Assembly (NCBI GenBank): GCA_030847615.1
Contig: JAUMIR010000005.1
Span: 212,210,645-212,274,644, forward strand
Origin: Gambelia wislizenii
Taxonomy: Eukaryota; Chordata; Lepidosauria; Squamata; Crotaphytidae
DNA: 64,000 nucleotides
Reading direction: 5' to 3'
Each line of letters opens with the position of its first letter. The stretch's first letter is position 1. The position numbers were made by a program, and so were the translations under genes. Below are positions 25,101 through 37,100 of this stretch, piece after piece. Under the pieces are notes generated by a model, which was not told where the DNA came from, searched no databases, and saw only the letters and a program-made list of their open reading frames with translations.

Positions 25101-28100
25101 TGCCCCCAACAAGCTGGGTACTGTGAAGTCGAAGGCTTTCACGGCCGGCATCCATAGATTTTCCTTGGGTTTCTTCTGGGCTGTGAGGCCGTGTTCTGGA
25201 ATAGTTTCTATTTCAGAAACGTCAGAAAGAAACTATTCCAGAACACGGCCTCACAGCCCGGAAAAAAACCAAGGAAAATCTGAGGTGGGTACTCATTTTA
25301 CCAACCTGTGAAAGGATGGAAGGCTGAGTGAACCTTGGAGCCCTGCGGGATTGAACTCACAGTGTTGTGGCTACACTACCAGCATTTAACCACTGCGCTA
25401 CCAGGGGGATCTTTTTGTTATTTTGGAATGATAATATTGTATTATTAATTTGGAATAATAATATTCCAAAAAAGTAGCATGTCCAAGCTCTACATCTGTC
25501 TTGCAGCCTTCATGGACATCAGAGTTTTCACAAATCTAATTTCTAAGATTTGCTTGCAAAACTCACTGCCTTCTTTTCATCTCCTGAGGATGGGGTGGGC
25601 CCCCCATTTTTTCTTTCTTCTCCCCTGCTAAGTTGTAGTCCTAAGCCTGAACACTTTGTTGCTTTATTGTTGGCTGTGAGAAAAAGAGGATATTCTGGAA
25701 TTTATTTGACTGATTTATTGATAGGTATCCTGCCTTTCTGCAAGATCCAAGGCAAATCATGAGAAAGAGAAGAGGTATCCTTAAAAAATGCCTCGGCAAC
25801 AGATTTCCTGTTTATTTTCAGTTTCAAACAGTACATACCGTGTGGCTCAAACAACAGATCAACACATCTTTTTTTATTCTTCAATAACAAGAGAGGGCAA
25901 CATGTGTCTCTGGACAGCAAGTGGCCCACAATGCCATTTTGGAGCCCCCAGGTCCCACCACTACCCCCCCTCCCTCAAATTGGCAACTGGCAAAATTTGG
26001 AAGCAATATTTTCTTTTACTATATATGCTTCTATGCTTTTAAGGGACTTAGGGAAAACAATTTTGCCATGTTCTCCCCTCACATCCAGCTGTTTCAAATC
26101 CGAGAAAGGCTTTTGTTCAATCAGGAAGACAATTGGATTTTGACTTTTGCTTTAATTCCTGGCTGGAAAAGAGCATTCTCCTAGGCATAAAAGAGCCCAG
26201 GGTGGCCAGAAAGATGGGATAATGTACCCAATATGATTTTTGTTGTAATTGTTAACTGTATTTGAGTCTACTTTGATTCAAGGCAACCCATCAATGAGAC
26301 ACCTGCAAGAACCCCTGTCCTCAATCACTCTGCTCAAGTCTTGTAGGCTCAGGGCCATGACCTCCTTGATTGAGTCTATCCATCTGGTATGCGGTCTTTC
26401 TCTCTTTCTACTGCCCTCCACCTTTCCTAGCATTATTGTCTTTTCTAGTGAGTCATGTATTCTCATGATGTGGCTGAAGTATGACAGCCTCAATTTAGTC
26501 ATCTTGTCTTCCAGGGAGAATTCAGGCTTGATCTGCTCAAGGATCTATTTCTTTGTCTTTTTGGTCATCCACTGTATCCTCAGTACTGTTCTCCAGCACC
26601 AAATCTCAAATGAGTTGATTTTTTTTTTCTATCAGCTTTCTTCACTGTCAAACTCTCACATCCATATATGGTGATAGGAAATACAATGGCGTGGACAATC
26701 TTAACTTTACTGTTCAGTTTTATATCTTTGCACTTTAGGATCTTGTCTAGTTCCTTCTTAGCTGCCCTTCCTAGTCCTAGTCTTCTTCTGATTTCTTGAT
26801 TCCGTTCTGATCAATGATTGATCCAAAGTATGGGAAATCTTTAACTATTTCAATTTTTTCATCATGCAGATTGAGTTATTATTAATCCTCTATGGCCATT
26901 ATTTTTGTTTTTCTTAGACTGTAAGCCAGAGGGCAGGAAACTAGTTTGTTGTTCTCTTACTTGTAAAGTGCCATGTACAGAGAAGGCCCTATATAAACAA
27001 ATGATGATGATGATGATTAATGTTCAACAGCAAGCCTGCCTTAGCACTTTCTTCTTTGACTTTCTCTAGTAATCGTTCCAGTCTTTGTTGCCTTCTGCTA
27101 GTAAGTATGGTGTCATCTGCAGCCCTCCAAAGTCCTATGGAAGGCTAATGCAGCCCTTTTGGAAACTGCCCACCCCTGCTCTATAATGAGTCTGCAACTT
27201 TCCCTCAGTAAATTTCTTACCTGTTCTTGCAGTGTGTGGTTCTTCTCCTGTAACTGGTTAAGAACTGCTGTTTCTCCTTCACCAGCTTGAATTTTGGCAT
27301 ACAAATCCTCCCTCTCTTTTTCTAGCAGAGAGATATTCTCCTTACTCTTTTGTAACAGGGCTTCAAGGTTTTGAATTTTTTGATCCTTATCACCAATCTG
27401 ACGTAGTACTTGCTCCAAATCATTCTGGGGGGATGGGGGATACAATAGCTTAAATTAATTATGAAACATTCAAATATTTGTATTTATTTACTGTATTTAG
27501 AAATTTGCCCTGACAGAGTTAACGTTAAGAATTAATTGAAACAACTCAAGACTCTTTTTAAAAACAACTAAGGTAAATGGCAACAATAGCAAGGTAAAAT
27601 AAGTTAGAAATCAGAAAAATGCAAAGCAAGATCAATTTGGTTAGTCCAGCTTCTAAGAGCCACTTAAACTTGCCCTCCCTAGACCAATTGGGTGTGGTAT
27701 TTAAGGCCTTGATGAATATTTAAGGAGAGCCTTTGAATTTCTTCCTGGGAAAGATCAGCTTAATGTAACTTTCCCAAAGGAACAGGGGGTCCCACCTTCA
27801 GTGGAGATGAAGAATCAAACTGGGCAGCTGCCACTCTGGAGGTGGTGGTGGTGGAACAAGAAGCATGCCTATGAATTCAAGAAGGTAGGAAAAGTGCCTG
27901 ACAGGGGACCCTTCCTTGGAAACAAACTGGGGAGATTGGAGGGGGAGAGATACACATACAAAAATAGTTATCCTCCAAAAGGAGAAACATTTGTAAAAGC
28001 AAGGAGAGACTGTGCCTACCAAACCTCCAAATGGGCAGAGTTCTCAAAAGCAGAGACCATTGTTCTTGTTGTGGACAGCCTAGCATCCACAACTCATTTG

Positions 28101-31100
28101 CAGGAGTACAGTTGCAGATCTTAGTGCCCCAGTTGGGCACTCACTGAAACACACTGGACCTAGTCCATTTAGGACTTTAAAAGTCAAGACTCATATCTTG
28201 AACTGAACACCTAGAGAATTCAGCAGCCAATAAATCTATTTCAAAACAGATGTTAATATGTGATGTGGCTTATACTTTCAGCAGATGAGTAAGCAAATTC
28301 TGAACAAGTTTAAGTGTTCAGCCTGCTTAATGGTAACCACATTAAGAGCATTAGATACCATATATCCTCATGTATATGCTGGGGGAAAATTGACAAAAAA
28401 ATCAACCCCCAAAAACCTGGGTCAACTTATTCACAGATCAGTTCTGGAAACAGATGATGGACCGTGCTGGCTGGAAGAGCTCTGTGTTCCCCACCATTTT
28501 GGGCACTTAAAGTGGAGCAGAGAGGTGGCCACCATTTTTAATAAAGGCCTACTGTATAAGCTTCGCACAGCTTGGCAGTCTCTCTGCATGCCTCATGAGG
28601 TGAGGCTTATACAGTAAGCCCTTACTAAAAATGGCTGCAATGAACATGAGGTGAGGCTTATATAGTAAGTTCTTATTAAAAATGGCTGCCACCACTCTGC
28701 TCCACCTCTGCTCCAAAACAGCCAGCACTCTGTAGTCTTCAAGCTTCCCCACATAGCTGCTGAATGCTGCTTGGACCAAAAAAGAAGGTGGGAAAGGAGG
28801 GAGGGCTGCCTTTCTTCCTCCAGTTTGGGCAAGGGAGGGGTAAGGGGTGTGTGAGCATTGCTTCCATGCCCAGCCACACCTCTGGTGAAAGACTTCGCAC
28901 TGGGTCCCTAATAGGGGCAGGTTGCTGTCCTTGCTCTTCTCCCCCACTCATTTTTTTCAGGCCACATTTTCATTCTTTTTCCTCATTTATATTCCTTTCC
29001 CTTTCTGTATTTGTGTAGATGTAAACATTCTAAGATCAGCAATACAATTTACACACATGCCTATTATAACCCTCAAATAAACAGATCCTCTTTAGCGCTT
29101 CCTAAGTACAGTAGGACCCCCTTATCCGCTGGGAACTGGTTCTGGGGGGGGCATGGATACTGAAAACTGTGAATAATAGTGAACGCCATCAAAAATAATG
29201 GGACTTCCGATTTAAAATACCATAGAGTTGCCTTGGAGGACCTAGAAAATGGCTGGAGAGGACACATTTTCTAGGAAGACTCTATGGTAGGTGTGCCCAT
29301 GGATAATTGAATCAGTGGATAATTGAATCAGTGGATACAGGGGTCCTACTGTATGTTCCCTCTATGCATTTTCTAAAGAAGAGGAAAATATTTGTTTGTT
29401 ACATGCTTCTACGTTTTACCCTTGACTTATCCACGGGTCATAGCAAAATCCATAATTTTGGCCCCAAAACTTGTCTTCAACTTATACATAAAATCAACTT
29501 ATACACACACCATCCACCGTACAAATCACCAAAGCATACTATCTAGATCTTTATCTCCCTGTAATGGGCACACTGAACCTATCAAAGTAATGGTTGTATA
29601 CACTGGCAACATGAATTTCTACCAAGTAGCAAGTTATCTAACCTGGGCTTCTCGGAGCTTTGCTGTTGTGCTTTGTTGAAGATTCTGTTGCTCCTGATGC
29701 TGCTGTTTCATTTTATCTAACTGATGCTGCAGTTCAGTTGCATTTGCTGCTTTCTCCTTTAGCTTAGAAAAATAGTCACAGACTGTTGACTGAAAACTGA
29801 TAAGCACAATTCAGTAGTTTAATAGTGTTTTATCATTTAATCTAATACTGATGCACTTCATAATAGAAACCTTTTACATTACTTTAGAAGTCATGTATTT
29901 TATGTTTGTCAAAGACAAAGCAAAACAATCAATATTCTATCAACATTTTTCACACCATCGAAGATCTATCTATAATAAAATTATGTAAACACTCATGGTA
30001 TTTCATATCTGGAAACTTGCAAGAAAAAATCTTCTGCTGTCCCATTAATATGCATTTGGATATAATTAGATTTTTTAGATGCTCAGTTTTAGGTAACAAT
30101 TTTACAGCTGTTGCACACTTTCAACTAGAGAAAAGTAGAGACCTTTGCCTAACCACAGGAAAATACTTGGGGCAAAATAAATGTTAAAAGGCTATTGACA
30201 TAAGAGATCCACAGATCTGTTGAGAGTTATCATCTTACCTACTTTGTGTATCATCAGAATGGAAAGGGGGAAGAATAAGGGAAGAAAGGGAACACTATAA
30301 ATAGATTTTAGAAGACAGAGTTCTGTAGCTAAGACTAACATTCTGACTATTTTCCTCAGTGCAGATACAACTGAAAAATTTAAGAAGTCCCAAAGAAGCA
30401 CTAGACCAAAGTGAAGAGATTGTTGACAGTTCATTGACTGTTGCCAGCATTCAAGATAGACTGATTTCAGTTCAAAAGAAAGGTCATCCATGGCCCATTT
30501 ACAAATCCCAAACTAATAATTTCACACGTCTCTCAGAAAAACTTCCATGCCAGTTTATCCTCTTTGCAGCTGCCAGACTTATTTTTGTTCATGTGCTTCC
30601 CCTTATTTCAGTACTACTATGTAACTGTTTGACCTATGATGCTTATGGGCTTGCTATTTACTCCAAATAATATATACAGTGGGACCTCCGTATTTGCAGG
30701 GGTTTAGTTCTGGACTCCCTCCTCCTGCAGATAGCAAAAAACATGGATCGTTAAGTCCTATATAAATCAATGGGTGTCATCATTTTAAGTATGGGTGCCA
30801 GCATTTTAAGTATGAGGCGCTGGCATTTTAAGTATGTGGCAACAATCCACAGATGCTGGAATCCACAGATACTGAATCCACAGATACAGAGGGCCCACTG
30901 TATAGTCACAGAGTAATAGAATCATAGAGTTGGAACCTCATGGACCATCAAGTCCAACCCCCTGCTCAATGCAGAATCTCCAGCTAAAGCATCATCAGAA
31001 AGTAGCTGTCTAACCTCTTTTTGAAGGTGTCCAGAGAAGGAGCCCCCACCACCTCTCTAGGCAATTGGTGCTATTGCCAAACCACTCTTACTGTCAAGAA

Positions 31101-34100
31101 GTTCTTTCTAATGCTCAATCAAAATCTACTCTCCTGTAACTTCAAACCATTAGATCTGGTCCTACTGTCTGGGGCAGCAGAGAATAGGCCTGCCCACCCA
31201 CTCTCTATGACACTTCTTGAGGTATTTAATGAGTGAGATCATGTCACCCCTCAGTTTTCTCTTCACCAAGCTGAACATGCCCAGCTCCTTCAACCTCTCC
31301 TCATATGTTTTGTTGTCCATAGCTCTTATTATCCTCATTGCTCTTCTCTGAACCTGCTCCAACTTGTCTATATCCTTCTTAAAATGAGGTGCCCAGAACT
31401 GAATGCTGTACTCCAGATGAGGCCTAAGCAAGGCAGAATATAGCAAGACTATTATTTCCCTTGACTTGGAAACTGTGCTTCTATTAAGGCAGGCTAGAAT
31501 AGAATAACATTTGCCTTCTTTGCTGCAGCATCACACTGTGTCTCATGTTCAATTTTTGAGTAACAATAATCTCAAGGTCCTTTTTGCATGTAGTACTGCT
31601 GAGCCATGTATCCCCCATCCTATACCTGTGTCTCTGATTTCTGTGGCCTAGATGTAAAATTCTGCATTTGTCTCTACTGAATTTCATTTTATTAATTGCT
31701 GCCCAAACTTCTAGTTTATCCAGGTCCTTTTGAATTTGGTTCCTATCTTCCAAAGCATTAGCCATGTCTCCCAGTTTTGTGTCATTTGCAAACTCGATAA
31801 CCATTCCTTTCACCCTGCCGTCTAAGTCACTGATAGAAATGTTGAAGAGTAAAAGCCCTAGGATAGAACCCTGAGGCACTCCACTCAAGACCTCTTTCCA
31901 GTTTGAAGTGCAGCCACTGATGATGACTATTTGAGCACAGTGTCCAACCAGTTATGGATCCATCTGACAATGGCCCCATCTATTCCATATTTAATCAGTT
32001 TGCTAATCAAAATATTATGGGGGACCTTATCAAGTGTTTTGCTGATTATGTTCTCATGGTTTTCTCTAGATAATCTGAGGCAAATTGCACATTTACTTGG
32101 TACTCACAGTACATTCAATTAAATGCAAAAATGTGAAAAGGGGTTTTCAATTACCAATTAAAGAAAGTAAATAAATAAATAGTAATCCAGAACTAGATCT
32201 TGTATTTAATTCCTACCTCCTCCTCAGCACGTGAAAGTTTTATTTGAAGATCAGCAACCTGCTGTTCCTTGTCCATCAGCTTTTCGCTAGACAGCTGTCT
32301 CTGCTCTTTTAGCCGTCCATGTGCTTCTCCAAGTTGATGCTCTGTCTCCAGAAGTTTATTGTGCAACTGAGAAGAAAAGCGAGTCTCAATTTTCTTCTCC
32401 AGACAGAAATGTCACACTATATACTTAATGTTCCATGTGTGTGTATGTGCCTTCAAGTCACCTATCAACTTATGGAAACCCCATAGCTGCATACAAATGG
32501 TATCAACATATCTGGCAAGGTTTGTATAGCTCCCAGCAACAGGTTTGGGGCTGCACACTCAGTCCCATCAAAAAACTACTGCTCTCAGATTTGACAAAGC
32601 TTAGCAGGTGGAGGAACTCAATTAGTGCTTTCTTTCCACCACCACTGCGGTACAACTGGACCTCAATTAACATTATGGGCTTAGTCTGGTGCTTTTTTTT
32701 TTTTACTTTGTTCCGTGCCTTCAAGGTGTTCCTGACTTACAGTAACCCTAAGATGAATTCATCATGGGGTTTTCTTAGTAAGATTTGTTCAGAGAGAGTT
32801 TGCCTTTGCCTTCCTCTGGGGCTGAGAGGACTGTGACTTGCCCAAAGTCACTCACTGGGCTTCCATGACTGAGCAGGCATTCAAACACTGGTCACCCAGA
32901 GACGTGGTCCAACACTTAAAGCACTACAACAAACTGGTTCTTTGTTTTGACTTATTTTTTTCATTTCTGGATACTCTAAATATAAAAGCACCAATTGTTT
33001 AGATTTTGCACTCAATGCATTGTCTGCACTGAGTTTCAATGGCTATGTTTACTTTCAGGCACACTGTATGCCCTTAAAAACAAATACATACAATAAATCA
33101 AACAGTCCATATTACTACAATCAACAAGCACATAATATCTTAACACATTTTTATCTCCATTACCAATGTAAGCAAAGACTGTAAGACTTTAGAATGATTC
33201 TACAGGAAATATCTCAGAGTCAGAAAAAATTAAACCAACCTCTTTCAACTCCCTGGCTATCAGAAGAGCCAGTGAACTAGACATTCTCCCAACGTATCTT
33301 CAATCAGAAACAGTTGAGAGAGCATGTATGTCAATGATCAGGTTTTGTCCATCACAAGTAATATACAATCCATTCCTAGATCAAGGAATAGAACCTTGTA
33401 GAATATGGGCCTTAATCCTACTTTAGTTTTCACTAAAATGGTGTAATGATACAAAGAATCTGACTGCTGTCCTATTAACAGAGATATTTTTAAAAATTAC
33501 ATCAGTGATTCAGAACCTATACTAGTTATCCTAGAGCCCTCAAAGTCCCCAGTGTATGGGGTAAAGTTTTATTAGCAATGAATATGCTGAGAACTGTTAG
33601 GCATTTTGCATAGTTAGAACCATTCAGAGACAACCGTTCATTCCACACCCCACCACATCTTTCAAACAGGCCTGCAGTATCACTGTCATATGGATCAGCA
33701 ACTGGAAAGAATCTTCCCAGGGGCTGCTTTCTTGGGGCCCTGGTTAACTCCTAAAAGCACTAAAAGGCCTTCCTAATTGATTTGGCCTTTTGCAGCCAAT
33801 ATCACATGAATACAGTAGATTTTAAACAGGTATGTTGTTGTTGTTGCTGTTGTTTTACTTGATGTGTCTAAAGGGATAATACTAAGATTTTCAAAGATGA
33901 AAATTCAGTCTGGATGAAATGAATCCCTTTTTGACATAATCACAAAAAATACCAGTGATCTGAACTTTCTTTCTGTGAAATATATTACTCCAAGATTTCC
34001 CACACAGAAAATATTTCCCCCAAATCCTATTAATTTGCAAATCCTCTATGACAATGAAATCAATTTCCAGCTGAACTCATCACTTAGGTACCACACTAGA

Positions 34101-37100
34101 ATTGTTATGTTTGGTTGCTAAGTACCCATTCTACAAACAGAATTCCAAATAGGATGACAGAATCTTCATCTCTGGCACATCATCAAAGAACAATATTATC
34201 AATTATTTCTATGAAGCCAGAGAGATATGCAGAACTAAAAACAGGCACAGCATGAGCATAAATCTACTACAGGCACATAATTAGAAAATGAAGGCTGATT
34301 CTTCATGTTAAAAATGTAAAGCAACTGTCAAAGAAAGAATCACTTAGAGCAGAAATTTGCAATTTGCCTGGGAACAGCCAAGTGGTAAACTAGAAAAGCC
34401 AGCTTTCCTCTTCCAATGATAAAGGAATGTTTGGCCAGATAATAAAAATACTGCAGGGGAGAAAATATAAAACACTTTGATGTAAAAACCTGCCAACCTC
34501 ACCCACAACGTTCCAGCTGTGGTTGTAATATCAGTTCATTGAAGTGGGAGTGCCCAATAATAATTCTAGTACACATTGTTTGAATAAACCTTGTTTTAGA
34601 AACTTTGCTGGTTATCACTGATATGAACATTTGGAACCTCTCAATTATCCACCAGAGGCAGACAGTTTGTGCCATTGTAGCTACCATATGTACTACAATA
34701 TTGGAATTTCTGCCTTCCGTACCTCAATGGACAGAGAATGTGATCTCTCAATTTAAGGTGTGGTCTTAAACCACGAATAAGACTGGTCCTACTCCTGAGC
34801 CAGGATGACTGTTTTACGAGTGCACCAAAGGAAATTACTGCCCCAACCACAATATTAGAAGCCAGTGCATCCAGAAGCTTCAGTAATCTTAAGATGATTT
34901 GGGAGTTGTCCTTAAAAAGGATAACAAGAGCTCTCTTAATTTGTAGCAGGGGAAACAGAATAGAGAGTAGCAACTAAAACCACTAGGAGCTATATATTTT
35001 ATTAATTTTTACTTCTGAAAGAAAGGGACAAGCTTCTCTCCTTTGATTAAATTACTACCAAAAGGAATGATTAACTGCCCTTTCTGTATGGGCATGGTGG
35101 CTGGGTTGGAGACAGATCGGTTCACTAGTATGATAGTGTGGTTCCACTGCTAAGGGAATCTTTCGAAAAGCAGAATAAGCATATTGTATATTTTTGTGCC
35201 TTATCTTTGCTATAGAGCTAACTTATTATATTTTTCTGCTCTTTTGTTATTGTTGGTTTATTTGGGCTTTTAATCACTTCATTATTTTCACAAGCACATG
35301 TAGTTAAGTAACAGTAATAATGGGTATCTACCAAATCATTTTGACAGCCTATACAAGGAATGGGCAACCTTTTTGCCCTCAAGTACTGCATATGGCAGCA
35401 AGGCAAGGGCCACAGGCCAGCAGCGAATGGGGCTCCAGCCTTCCCATCTACCCACACACTGACCCAAGTTGCCCATCTCTTGCCTATATGTATGTTAGCA
35501 TTTAGCAACTTGTTAAATGCAACTTATACTCCAAAATAAGTCCTCAGAACATGCTTTCAATATATTCACCACTCCATCCCATCGTTTCTCTTTCCTCCAA
35601 TCTGGCTTGTTTTCATTATTTATTCTGTTTAGTAATCCCAATAACAGAATACTAAAGAGAAATTATAACTTCTATGTGATAAACTTCTACCTTACCTGAT
35701 TGAGTTCATTTTGAAGTTGCAGGCTATGCTGTTCTTTTTCCTCTCTTTGTTGTTGTAGCTGTTTAAACTCTGCCTTAAGATGCTGGTATTTGGTCTCTGC
35801 TTCTGCCAATTCCTCCTTAAGTTTTTGACTTGCTTCTCTTCTTTCATCTAATTCTTTCCGTAACCTCTGTAATGAGTCCTCAGATGCAGATAGTCTTGCC
35901 TGAAGTTGTTGGCAGTCCAAATCCTTTTGATTAAGGGTTGCTTGCAGATTCTTTTTACTAATTGATTCCTCAGTTTGCTTTTCTTCTAACCGAGTGTAAT
36001 CCAATTCTCTCTTTTTCAGTTTTTCCAACAGACCCTGCAAGATCAGATCAGATGTTGGTGACCAATAGTTGCATGCTCCTGGTATCAAAATCTACCACAG
36101 AGTAAACAAATTGCAGTTTCTAATCTCCCCTTATTTTGTCTGCCTTTCTTCTGTGCCAGAATACAATTTCCTGATTTATATCGTTATACCATTAAGGTCA
36201 AGAGGACCAGAAGAAAGCAAGAGGCAAGCATATTTCACACTGCAAATAGGCTCAAATATGAGCCATCCCTGAAACCATCTGATTTTTACATCCTGATCCC
36301 AAAAGCTGATCAACTAATAAGTGTAGAATGATATGCAACAGCCATCAAGACAGAAAGCCATGGTCCCTGTTGCTTAATCAAATACTGTCTCTGAATGGGA
36401 TTATTTCACTATGCTATAAATATGTAGCATCAGCTAAAACTGATGTAGCATAGATTGGTATACTGCTACAGTATTTTTATAATGAGATTAGTTCAATCCA
36501 TCTCAACAACTAAATAGGTTAACTAATTTAACCTAAAGTAAATAAATAGAATGTTCTTTTAAATTACTGGCATTTACGCGACAGATCACATTTATGAACT
36601 GCCTAGGAAGCATGTGAAAGCTCTCAGTCTCCCTGCTTCTGTTGGTGAGAACTGCAACGGAACTGTAGATGTGGCTTCTGTGGTCTGTCTGTCACAATGG
36701 AACTCATGTACTGGTGGCTGCAATTACAGCATCCATATGGCTGTTGTTCCTAAATGGCCACATACTCTCAAACCTGAAAAATATCTGGAGGCTGACTTCA
36801 CTGTAACTTCTATGTTTATCCTTGCTGAAACCAAAAACATGTCCCTTCAAACATCAAGAAATGGGATTACTCTTACTGGGTTATCTTAAATGAAAATCAC
36901 TGAAACAGCCAAGCCACAACTGAACATCTCAAATATTTTACCTATCAGCTTTGTGAACTTGACACAGTACATATTCATTAATTTAATTTTGAAATTTCAA
37001 GGCATAAACTGAACTTCAGCTAATTACTTGTAAAAGAATACATCTGCTGTAAGTTTACACTTCCAGGTATATGTGATATATTTCTTACCTGATTTTTCTG

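Noticed and set aside
23100..25409. A CRISPR-like array from the repeated GAAGGCTTTCACGG and GCCTCACAGCC blocks
   Set aside because: The repeats are a few dispersed inverted copies tied to Penelope-derived insertions with target duplications, not regularly spaced direct repeats, and the genome is eukaryotic.
26249..26674. A 141-codon plus-strand frame resembling a membrane protein
   Set aside because: The opposite strand at the same place encodes the RTE-like C-terminal block; the hydrophobic look comes from the antisense of a lysine/glutamate-rich coding region.
36614..36889. A 91-codon open frame as a possible small gene
   Set aside because: No family similarity, no splice context, antisense within an EEA1 intron; length is within chance expectation.
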